Part shown: piece after piece, positions 9,011 to 16,677 of the stretch
Numbering within the stretch: position 1 is the stretch's first letter
Layout: the number at the start of each line of letters is the position of its first letter
Position numbers and translations under genes: made by a program
Notes under the pieces: generated by a model
Database searches by the model: none
What the model was told of the DNA's origin: nothing
Seen by the model: the letters and a program-made list of their open reading frames with translations, nothing else
Origin: DRKI01 sp011051875
GTDB taxonomy: Bacteria; Desulfobacterota; Desulfobulbia; Desulfobulbales; Desulfobulbaceae
DNA: 64,000 nt
Direction of reading: 5' to 3'
NCBI GenBank assembly: GCA_026990385.1
Contig: JALXDL010000031.1
Coordinates: forward strand, 1 to 64,000

Positions 9011-10652
9011 GCAATATGACCTGCTGGTCATCGGCGGGGGCATCACCGGCAGCTGTATTGCCCATGACGCTGCCCTGCGCGGCCTGTCCGTGGCCCTGGT
9101 GGAGAAGAACGACTTTGGCGGCGCCACCTCGTCCGCATCCTCCAAGCTCCTGCACGGCGGTATCCGCTACCTGCCCAAGGGCCAGGTCTGGAAGGTGCGG
9201 GAATCAGCCCGGGAACAGGCCATCTTCCAGGTCCTGGCCCCACACCTGACCCGGTGGCTGCCCTTTCTCATCCCCACCGACAACAGCGCCCCGGCCAAGG
9301 GCGCCCTGGCCATGCGGACGGCCATGCAGGTCTATTCCCTCTGCTGCCTGGGGCTTTCCACCCTGATCCCGGACCCGGGCAAGCAGCCGCCCGGCCGCGA
9401 GTTCCTGCCGCCGGACGATGTCCTGGCCCAGGTTCCCATGCTCTCGGCCCTGCAGGGTCTGACCGGGGCCCAGGTCCTCTTTGAGTCGCACATGCACTCT
9501 TCCGAGCGGATGACCCTGGCCTTTCTCAAGACCGCGGTGGCGAATGGGGGTGATATTGCCAACTACCTGGAGGTGACTGACCTCCTGGCCCGGAACGGGC
9601 GGGTTGAAGGGGCCCGGGTCAGGGACCGTCTGGGCGGTGAAGAGTTCGAGATCAGGGCGCGCCTGGTGGTGAACTCGGCCGGGCCCTTTGTCCAGAAGGT
9701 CAACCGTTCCCTGCCCGGTCTGCGGTTGCACCACCGGCTGACGGGATTTTCCCGCGGCGTGCACCTGGTCACGCGGCAGCTCGAACCCCGCTATGCCCTG
9801 GCACTCACCACCAGGAAAAAGACCGAGGGGCTCATCACCCGCGGCGGCCGTCACTTTTTCATCATCCCCTGGCGCGGCCGTTCCCTGATCGGTACCACCA
9901 ATGTGCCGGTGGAAGGCGAACTGGAAGATATCCGGGTAACGGCCAGGGACGTGACCGATTTCCTGCAGGACATCAACGAGGCCCTGCCCGAGGCGAACCT
10001 GGCAGAGTCGGATGTCCACTACGCCTTCACCGGCATCTACCCGATCATCGCCCGCGAGATCAAGCCCGACACCTACCAGGGCACCGGCGCCTTCCAGATC
10101 GTGGATCATGCGAAGAAGGATGGTGTTCAGGGCATAATCACCGCCCTGGGCGCCAAGTTCACCACGGCCCGGCGGGTGGCTGCCCTGGCCGTGGACCTGG
10201 CCATGAAACGGCTGGAAAGAAGGGATCCTGGCTGTGCAACATCGCACACCCCCCTGGCAGAGGGTGAAATTCCGGATATCAGGGCATTCGTTCACCAGTG
10301 CCAGGGCCGGTATGCGGGTCTGCTTGCCGCCGATGTCACCGACGAACTGATCCGCAACCACGGCCGTGAAATCAACGCCCTGGTCAGGCTGGGCCGGGAG
10401 ACATCCACCCTGGAACCGGTGGCCCCGGGCCGGCACACCATGGTGGCGGAGATCGAATACGCGGTCAGGAACGAGATGGCCCGCACCCTGGAAGATGTTG
10501 TCTTCCGCCGCACCGGGCTCGGCACCATCGGCAATCCGGGCAGGGAAGCGCTCGAGCGCTGCGCCGCCATCATGGCAGGGCACCTGGGTTGGGACAAGGA
10601 TGAACAGGCCCGGCAACTGGCCATGGTCGAGGACCGCTACCGTTACAGGTAA
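8979..10652 (+). CDS. glpD: FAD-dependent glycerol-3-phosphate dehydrogenase
   Basis: 557 residues. The N-terminal dinucleotide fold LLVIGGGITGSCIAHDAALRG and the SSKLLHGGIRYL segment are diagnostic of GlpD-type enzymes, which oxidise sn-glycerol-3-phosphate to dihydroxyacetone phosphate and pass electrons to the quinone pool. The C-terminal domain (about 420-557) matches the helical DAO_C domain. The start at 8979 lies inside the 3' end of the upstream membrane-protein gene in another frame; the N-terminus MERDLEKLASKQYDLLVIG supports it. The position inside a glycosyltransferase operon is unusual and may reflect glycerol-phosphate metabolism for glycan or lipid, or simple co-transcription. 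Confidence 0.9.
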   Translation: MERDLEKLASKQYDLLVIGGGITGSCIAHDAALRGLSVALVEKNDFGGATSSASSKLLHGGIRYLPKGQVWKVRESAREQAIFQVLAPHLTRWLPFLIPTDNSAPAKGALAMRTAMQVYSLCCLGLSTLIPDPGKQPPGREFLPPDDVLAQVPMLSALQGLTGAQVLFESHMHSSERMTLAFLKTAVANGGDIANYLEVTDLLARNGRVEGARVRDRLGGEEFEIRARLVVNSAGPFVQKVNRSLPGLRLHHRLTGFSRGVHLVTRQLEPRYALALTTRKKTEGLITRGGRHFFIIPWRGRSLIGTTNVPVEGELEDIRVTARDVTDFLQDINEALPEANLAESDVHYAFTGIYPIIAREIKPDTYQGTGAFQIVDHAKKDGVQGIITALGAKFTTARRVAALAVDLAMKRLERRDPGCATSHTPLAEGEIPDIRAFVHQCQGRYAGLLAADVTDELIRNHGREINALVRLGRETSTLEPVAPGRHTMVAEIEYAVRNEMARTLEDVVFRRTGLGTIGNPGREALERCAAIMAGHLGWDKDEQARQLAMVEDRYRYR

Positions 10653-10657
10653 GGGAG

Positions 10658-11842
10658 ATGGAACAGCTCAAGGTTCTCCATATCGCGCCCACGCCGTTCT
10701 TTGCCGACCGGGGTTGCCACATCCGCATCCGTAACGAGCTGCAGGCCCTGCAGCCGCACCCGGTGCAGGCCCTGGTCTGCACCTATCACCTGGGCCGGGA
10801 TCCGGAGGGCATCGATGTGCGCCGGATCATGCGGATTCCGGGGTATCGCAAGCTCGATGCCGGCTATTCGCCGTTCAAGTTTCCGGCCGATATCCTACTC
10901 TTCTTCCTGGTGCTGCGGGCCTGTATCCGGGAGCGGCCGGATATTCTGCACGGGCACCTGCACGAGGGCGCTCTCATCGGCTGGGGCGTGAAGACCTGCC
11001 TGTTCTGGCGGCGCATGGCCCTGGTCATGGATATGCAGGGCAGCCTGACAGGGGAGCTGGTCAGTTATGGCACCCTGGATTCGGGGACCTTTGTGACCCG
11101 GATGGTCAGCAGCCTGGAGAGAGTTATCTGCCGGTTGCCGGATTTCTTTTTTTGTTCATCCCGGGAGAGTGAAAAGACCCTGCTTGACCGGTTCCGGGTG
11201 GCACGGGACAGGGTGCTGCTTCTGCAGGACGTGGTGCCGGACGAGTTTTTCAGTTCGCATAACAAGGCCGTCCTCCGGAGGAAGCATCGGCTGCCGCCTG
11301 GGAAGCGGGTCATCCTCTACACCGGCTCGCTCCTGCCCGGAAAGGGGGTACAGCACCTGCTGGTGGCGATGCGTCTGCTCCTGGGTGAACGTGACGACCT
11401 GTACTTTGTCCTGGTCGGCTACCCGGTTGATGATGCCAGGGCCTTTGTCGAAGAACATGACCTGGGCGATGATGTGCGGCTGGCGGGCCGTGTGGCCTAT
11501 GGCGATCTCGCCGGCTGGCTGGGCGCCGCTGACGTGGCGGTCGATCCTAAGGAGGATGATTCCGGTGAGGCCAGCGGCAAGCTGCTCCACTACCTGGCCG
11601 CCGGCCTGCCCGTGGCCTGTTTCGAGACTACCAACAACCGCGGCTTTCTCGGCGGGCATGGTTTCTATGCAGAGACCATGGACAGTGTCGGCCTGGCCCG
11701 GGCCATCACCGCTGCCCTGGCCGACCCGGTTCTTGCGCGGCGGCACGGAGAGGCGGGCCGGCTGCAGGTTCGCAGGTCCTACTCCATGGCCGCCGTGGGC
11801 GGGAGACTGCTGGAGACATACCGGCGCCTTGCGCAGCGGTGA
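10658..11842 (+). CDS. Glycosyltransferase family 4
   Basis: 394 residues, GT-B fold. The N-terminal VLHIAPTPFFADRGCHIRI is the acceptor-domain glycine loop region; the C-terminal domain has VILYTGSLLPGKGVQHLL, LVGYPVD and DSGEASGKLLHYLAAGLPV, the last corresponding to the nucleotide-sugar-binding E-containing segment. A good ribosome site (AAGGGAG) lies before ATG 10658, five bases after glpD. It is the last gene before a 240-base leader with a terminator-like hairpin. Donor and acceptor are unknown. Confidence 0.87.
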   Translation: MEQLKVLHIAPTPFFADRGCHIRIRNELQALQPHPVQALVCTYHLGRDPEGIDVRRIMRIPGYRKLDAGYSPFKFPADILLFFLVLRACIRERPDILHGHLHEGALIGWGVKTCLFWRRMALVMDMQGSLTGELVSYGTLDSGTFVTRMVSSLERVICRLPDFFFCSSRESEKTLLDRFRVARDRVLLLQDVVPDEFFSSHNKAVLRRKHRLPPGKRVILYTGSLLPGKGVQHLLVAMRLLLGERDDLYFVLVGYPVDDARAFVEEHDLGDDVRLAGRVAYGDLAGWLGAADVAVDPKEDDSGEASGKLLHYLAAGLPVACFETTNNRGFLGGHGFYAETMDSVGLARAITAALADPVLARRHGEAGRLQVRRSYSMAAVGGRLLETYRRLAQR

Positions 11843-12082
11843 GGGGGTGCGGAAACACCTTGCCGGCGTTGGCAAAGTAAGGTATTTTACAAAATTTTCT
11901 GTTTTTTCCAGATCAACCGGTATGGCTGGACCCCGGTATTGCCGGCCGGTCGCAACAGAGCATGAAAACAGTGCCTCCGCTGTCACTGCGGACGACGATT
12001 TCCGGATTCAAGGGAAGCGCTGGGCCGACCACTTCAGGTCGGTTTTTTTTGTCAATCTTTTTCTGCCCCCAGGACGAGCAAC
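11843..12082 (+). other. 240-base leader between GT4 gene and asnB
   Basis: No gene seen. Just after the GT4 stop are two small hairpins (GGTG/CACC at 11846-11849/11856-11859 and TTGCC/GGCAA at 11860-11864/11871-11875). An AT-rich stretch at 11878-11908 could hold a promoter but I see no convincing -35/-10 pair. Further on, CAGTG/CACTG and CCGC/GCGG pairings around 11970-11993 could form alternative stems, and the region ends in a terminator-like hairpin. This could be an ordinary operon boundary or a regulated leader. Confidence 0.4.
12025..12050 (+). terminator. Intrinsic-terminator-like hairpin upstream of asnB
   Basis: CCGACC (12025-12030) and GGTCGG (12037-12042) form a perfect six-base stem around a six-base loop, followed directly by eight T residues (12043-12050). 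It lies only 32 bases before the asnB start codon, so a downstream promoter would have almost no room. Either it is passed by read-through or antitermination, or it works as an attenuator. Confidence 0.75.
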
Positions 12083-13948
12083 ATGTGCGGGATCTGTGGT
12101 TTCAACTGGAACGATGAGGCCCTGGCCAGGGAGATGGCCGGCCGTATCATTCACCGGGGACCGGACCAGGAAGGTGTCTTTGCCGACAGGCACATGACCC
12201 TTGCCTTCCGGCGGCTTGCCATCATCGACCTCAGCGAGAACGGCGCCCAGCCCATGACCAACGAGGATGGTTCCGTCCACCTGGTTTTCAACGGCGAGAT
12301 TTACAACTTCCGGGAACTGCGGGACCTGCTGGAAAAAAAGGGGCACCGCTTCCGGAGCCGCACCGATTCCGAGGTGATCCTCCATGCCTACGAGGAGTAT
12401 GGCGACGACTGTGTCCTGCACCTGCGCGGCATGTTCGGCTTTGCCATCTACGACCAGCCCCGGAGACGGCTGCTCCTGGCCCGCGACCGGATCGGCATCA
12501 AGCCGCTCTATTACACCTTTGCCGGCGGCCGGCTGCTCTTTGCCTCCGAGATCAAGTCCATTCTGGCCGATCCGCAGGTGGAACGGCGGGTCGACTACCA
12601 GGCCCTCTACGATTATTTGGGCTTCGAGTTCGTGCCCGCGCCCCGGACCATGTTCGACGGAATCAGGAAGTTGCCGGCCGGGCACCTGCTGGTCTTCGAG
12701 GACGGCCGCGTCGATGTCCGCCGGTACTGGGATCTCCGCTTCACCGGCCACGGTCCGCTGCCGACGATGGACGAGGCGGTGGAGGAGCTGCGCAGCCAGC
12801 TCGACGCGGCGGTCAGGAGCCACCTGGTCTCGGACGTGCCCCTGGGCGTCTTTCTCTCCGGCGGCCTGGATTCGAGCTGCCTGGTGGCCCTGATGCGGCG
12901 GCACATCAACGGCCCCCTGCGGACCTTTACCATCGGCTACGAGGACAAGACCTTCTCCGAGCTCGATTATGCCGAGATCGTGGCCCGCCACTGCGAAACC
13001 GAGCACCACGTGCTCATGCTCGACCAGCTCAATGCCGACTACGTGGAAAAGACCCTCTGGCACCTGGACGAGCCCATGACCGACCTCTCCACCGTGCCCC
13101 TCTACCTGCTCTGCAAGCAGGCGCGGGAGTATGTCACGGTCTGCCTGTCCGGCGAGGGCGCGGACGAGTCCTTTGCCGGTTATGACCGGTTCAAGGCCAG
13201 CCGCCTCAACCGCTGGTTCAGTTTGGTACCGGCTCCCCTGCGCAGGCAGGTGGTCGGCCGGCTCGCCGCCATGCTGCCGGACCGGCCCCAGAAAAAGGGC
13301 GCCATCAACATGTTCAAGCGGTTCGTCGAGGGCGCCAACCTGGACCCGGCCGGCCAGCACCTGCGCTGGCAGTACTTCCTGAACCAGGACCTGGAACAGC
13401 ATCTCTTCTCCGCCGGTTTCAGGGAGCGGATCAGCATGGACCCCTTCCGCCGGATCCGCGAACTGGCGGCCCGCTGCGACGCCACCGACCAGGTCAACCG
13501 CGAGATCTACCTGGATATGCGCTTCATGATGACCGACTCGGTGCTCATGAAGGTGGACCGGATGTCCATGGCCTCGTCCCTGGAGATCCGCGTGCCCCTG
13601 CTCGACCACGTTGTGGTCGAGTTCCTGGCCTCGCTGCCCGGCTCCTGGAAGCTGCACGGCATGACCACCAAGTACATCTTTCGCAAGGCCCTGGAGGGGC
13701 TGTTGCCGGAGAAGATCGTTCATCGCGGCAAGCAGGGCTACAGCCTGCCGGTCAAACACCTGCTGCGCGGCGAACTCAAACAGTATATGATAGAGCGGCT
13801 GCACGATTCCGCGGTCCTGGCCGAGACCATGAACATGGACCAGGTCGATCGGTTGATCGAGGAACACTGCAGCATGAAACATAATCACAATCACATCCTG
13901 TGGGCCCTGCTCAACGTGGCTATCTGGCACGACAGGTTTTTTGACTGA
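12083..13948 (+). CDS. asnB: Asparagine synthase (glutamine-hydrolysing)
   Basis: 621 residues. The protein starts MCGICGF, so Cys2 is the class II amidotransferase nucleophile after Met removal; the synthetase domain has the PP-loop LSGGLDSS near residue 258 and GEGADE downstream. Length fits AsnB. The reaction makes asparagine from aspartate, ATP and glutamine, but members inside polysaccharide clusters often amidate uronic acids or other glycan carboxylates. Its position between glycosyltransferases and an epimerase makes a glycan-modifying role likely; this is inference. Confidence 0.88.
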   Translation: MCGICGFNWNDEALAREMAGRIIHRGPDQEGVFADRHMTLAFRRLAIIDLSENGAQPMTNEDGSVHLVFNGEIYNFRELRDLLEKKGHRFRSRTDSEVILHAYEEYGDDCVLHLRGMFGFAIYDQPRRRLLLARDRIGIKPLYYTFAGGRLLFASEIKSILADPQVERRVDYQALYDYLGFEFVPAPRTMFDGIRKLPAGHLLVFEDGRVDVRRYWDLRFTGHGPLPTMDEAVEELRSQLDAAVRSHLVSDVPLGVFLSGGLDSSCLVALMRRHINGPLRTFTIGYEDKTFSELDYAEIVARHCETEHHVLMLDQLNADYVEKTLWHLDEPMTDLSTVPLYLLCKQAREYVTVCLSGEGADESFAGYDRFKASRLNRWFSLVPAPLRRQVVGRLAAMLPDRPQKKGAINMFKRFVEGANLDPAGQHLRWQYFLNQDLEQHLFSAGFRERISMDPFRRIRELAARCDATDQVNREIYLDMRFMMTDSVLMKVDRMSMASSLEIRVPLLDHVVVEFLASLPGSWKLHGMTTKYIFRKALEGLLPEKIVHRGKQGYSLPVKHLLRGELKQYMIERLHDSAVLAETMNMDQVDRLIEEHCSMKHNHNHILWALLNVAIWHDRFFD

Positions 13949-13962
13949 AAGAGAGTGAGAAT

Positions 13963-14946
13963 ATGAAGATACTTGTTACCGGCGGCACCGGTTTCACGGG
14001 CAAGGCCCTGGTGCGGCGCCTGCTCGACGAGGGCCACCAGGTGGTGGCCCTGGACTACCAGGAGGGACTGAAGACCGAGGAGCTGCGCCAGTGGGGCGCC
14101 GAGGTGGTGATCGGCACGGTCACCGACCGGGAGGTAGTCAGGCGGTGCATGGAGGGAGTGGAGGTGGTCCATCACCTGGCAGCCGCCTTCCGCGAACTGG
14201 ACGTGCCCAATTCCTATTATGACGAGGTCAACATCGGCGGCACCCGTATCTGCCTGGAAGAGGCGAAAAAGGCAGGAGTCAGGAAGTTCATCTACTGCTC
14301 AACCTGCGGCGTGCACGGCAACGTGGACAATCCGCCCGCCGACGAGAACGCCCCCATCAACGCGGCCGACTACTACCAGCAGACCAAGTACCGGGCCGAG
14401 CCGGAGGTCCTCGAGTTTCACCGCAACGGCCTGCCCTCGGTGATCCTGCGGCCGGCCGCCATCTACGGCCCCGGCGACCCGGAGCGGTTTTTCATGATAT
14501 TCAAGCGGGTGAGCAAGGGCGTCTTTCCCATGTTCGGTTCCGGCAGGACCCTCTACCATCCGCTCTACATCGACCACCTGGTGGACGCCTTTCTCCTGGT
14601 CCAGGAGGAGGGCGTGGGCGATGGCCAGGCCTATCTCATCGCCGACGAGGAGTACGTGTCCATCGAGGACCTGGTACGGCGCACGGCCCGGGCCCTGGGC
14701 GTGGATGTGAAGATCCCCCACTATCCCATCCTGCCCCTGATCATTGCCGGGCATGTCTGCGAGAAGGTCTGCAAGCCGTTCAAGATCAAACCGCCCATCT
14801 TTCCGCGCCGGGTGGACTGGTTCCGCCAGAACCGGGCCTTTGACATCGGCAAGGCCAGGCGCGAACTGGGCTATACGCCCAATATCTCGCTGGACGAGGG
14901 GTTGAAACGGACTGCTGACTGGTACCGGGCCGAGGGATATCTCTAG
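13963..14946 (+). CDS. NAD(P)-dependent sugar epimerase/dehydratase (extended SDR)
   Basis: 327 residues. The Rossmann motif GGTGFTG at 7-13, the catalytic YxxxK (Y138, K142) and a serine/threonine-containing YCSTCGVHG strand at 111-119 identify an extended short-chain dehydrogenase acting on nucleotide sugars or sugar-like substrates. A GAGAGTGAG stretch before ATG 13963 gives a workable ribosome site, 14 bases after asnB. The substrate is not determinable here; 4-epimerases, dehydratases and reductases share these motifs. Confidence 0.85.
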   Translation: MKILVTGGTGFTGKALVRRLLDEGHQVVALDYQEGLKTEELRQWGAEVVIGTVTDREVVRRCMEGVEVVHHLAAAFRELDVPNSYYDEVNIGGTRICLEEAKKAGVRKFIYCSTCGVHGNVDNPPADENAPINAADYYQQTKYRAEPEVLEFHRNGLPSVILRPAAIYGPGDPERFFMIFKRVSKGVFPMFGSGRTLYHPLYIDHLVDAFLLVQEEGVGDGQAYLIADEEYVSIEDLVRRTARALGVDVKIPHYPILPLIIAGHVCEKVCKPFKIKPPIFPRRVDWFRQNRAFDIGKARRELGYTPNISLDEGLKRTADWYRAEGYL

Positions 14947-14959
14947 TCTTGGATTGTTG

Positions 14960-15694
14960 ATGAAAAAAACGCATGCCGCCGTCACCGGCCGGGGCTCTGC
15001 CCTGAAAAAATACCAGGACGTGGTCGTGGGCAGCCGTGGTCCGGTCGACCTGCTCTACTTCGAGTGGTGCATGCTCCTGTCCGTGGTACCGGGCGCGGCC
15101 GGTATGCTTCTGCGCAAACTGTTCTGGCCGCGGCTGTTCGGCTCCTGCGGCCGGGGTTGCATGTTCGGCGCCGGCATCGTCCTCCGCCATCCCGGCCGCA
15201 TCCGGCTCGGCCGCAACGTGATCGTCAGCGAGGGCTGCGTGCTCGATGCCCGCCATACAATCGAGGATGTCATCGTGCTCGGCGACAACGTGATCCTCTC
15301 CAACAACGTCATGCTCTCGTGCAAGAACGGCACCATCCGTATCGGCGACAACGTGGGACTCAATGCCCAGACCATTATCCAGTCCACCAGCGAATGCCCG
15401 GTGGAGATCGGGGCTGACTGCGTCATCGGCCAGCGCTGTTTCATCATCGGCGGCGGTTCCTACAATACCGACCGCCTGGATGTGCCGATCCGCACCCAGG
15501 GGATCCGGCCCGACGCCGGTGTCCGCCTGGAAGAGGATGTCTGGCTGGGCGGCAACGTCACCGTGCTCGGCGGTGTGACCATGGGACGTTCGAGCATTGC
15601 CGCGGCCGGGGCCGTCCTCACCCGGTCCGTGGGACCGCGCACCGTGAGCATGGGTGTGCCGGCCCGGGTGGTCCGGGAGCGGACAGGCCAATGA
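14960..15694 (+). CDS. Left-handed beta-helix (hexapeptide repeat) acyltransferase
   Basis: 244 residues. From about residue 70 to 225 the protein is a run of imperfect hexapeptide turns (for example IRLGRN, IVLGDN, IRIGDN, VEIGAD, VWLGGN), the fold of WbbJ/maltose O-acetyltransferase-type enzymes. It likely transfers an acetyl or other acyl group from acyl-CoA to a sugar. I chose ATG 14960; two TTG codons just upstream are weaker. Its stop overlaps the next start (ATGA). The N-terminal ~65 residues are longer than in minimal family members. Confidence 0.85.
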   Translation: MKKTHAAVTGRGSALKKYQDVVVGSRGPVDLLYFEWCMLLSVVPGAAGMLLRKLFWPRLFGSCGRGCMFGAGIVLRHPGRIRLGRNVIVSEGCVLDARHTIEDVIVLGDNVILSNNVMLSCKNGTIRIGDNVGLNAQTIIQSTSECPVEIGADCVIGQRCFIIGGGSYNTDRLDVPIRTQGIRPDAGVRLEEDVWLGGNVTVLGGVTMGRSSIAAAGAVLTRSVGPRTVSMGVPARVVRERTGQ

Positions 15695-16677
15695 CCAGGA
15701 AGGCGGGGCTGACAATCATCAAGCTGCTGGTCAGCACCGGTCTGCTCGTCCTGCTCTACCGCAAGACCCCCCTGGAGGGGCTGCTGGCGCTGCTGGCCGA
15801 CATCGACTGGCGCTATCTTCTGCCCATTGCCCTGCTGCTCTTTGTCAACACCGTGCTCTCGGCCTGGAAGTGGAAGATCCTCCTTCGCCGTGACCAGGTG
15901 GAGATCCCGCTGCCCACCCTCATTGCCACCTACCTGATCGGCAGTTTCTACAACCTGTTTCTGCCCTCCAATATCGGCGGCGACTCCTACCGCATCTATG
16001 ATATCGCCCGCAAGTCGAGGCAGACCATGCGCTCGGCCGTGTCGGTCCTTGCCGACCGGTTCTCCGGCTTCCTGGCCCTGGTTACCCTGGGCCTGGTCTC
16101 GTCGGTGTTTGTCGCCCTGCGCCTGCACCACTGGGCCTTTTTCCTCGGGCCGCTGCTGATCTTCCTTGCCCTGGTGGCGCTTCTGGCGGTCCTGCACTGC
16201 CAGACCCCGGTCCGCCGTTTTCTGGCCGTGACCCGTCTGGACCGTTTCCCAGCCCTTGCACGCCTTGCCGACAGGTTCTTTCTCTCCTGGCAGAAATTTT
16301 CGGATCCGGGACTGCTCCTGCAGGTGATGCTGATCTCGTTTGCCTTCCAGTTCTCGGTGATCTGCGTTGTCTACCTGCTGGCGCTTTCCCTGCATGCCCG
16401 GGTCCCGTTTTTCTATTTTGCCGCCTTTGTTCCGCTCATCACCCTGATGGAGGCCCTGCCCATCTCCATCTACGGCATCGGCATCCGCGACGCCGGCTAT
16501 GTCTTCTTCTTTGGCCAGGCAGGGCTGTCCGACCTGCAGACCCGTTCCCTGGCCCTGCTTTTCCTGGGCCTTACGGTCTGCTATTCCCTGGTCGGCGGCC
16601 TTATCCACCTGTGGCGCGCCCTTGGGCCGGATGAGCGGCACAGCCGGCCAGGTCAGAGCGAGGTCGATGCGCCATGA
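15691..16677 (+). CDS. Flippase-like membrane protein (LPG synthase TM / UPF0104 family)
   Basis: 328 residues, about eight membrane segments. LPSNIGGDSYRIYDIAR near residue 90 and EALPISIYGIGIRDAGY near 250 are characteristic of the lysylphosphatidylglycerol synthase transmembrane-region family, whose members in glycan clusters are thought to move lipid-linked intermediates or help GT enzymes. It is translationally coupled on both sides by ATGA overlaps, and its downstream neighbour is a second, distantly related copy. Confidence 0.85.
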   Translation: MTRKAGLTIIKLLVSTGLLVLLYRKTPLEGLLALLADIDWRYLLPIALLLFVNTVLSAWKWKILLRRDQVEIPLPTLIATYLIGSFYNLFLPSNIGGDSYRIYDIARKSRQTMRSAVSVLADRFSGFLALVTLGLVSSVFVALRLHHWAFFLGPLLIFLALVALLAVLHCQTPVRRFLAVTRLDRFPALARLADRFFLSWQKFSDPGLLLQVMLISFAFQFSVICVVYLLALSLHARVPFFYFAAFVPLITLMEALPISIYGIGIRDAGYVFFFGQAGLSDLQTRSLALLFLGLTVCYSLVGGLIHLWRALGPDERHSRPGQSEVDAP

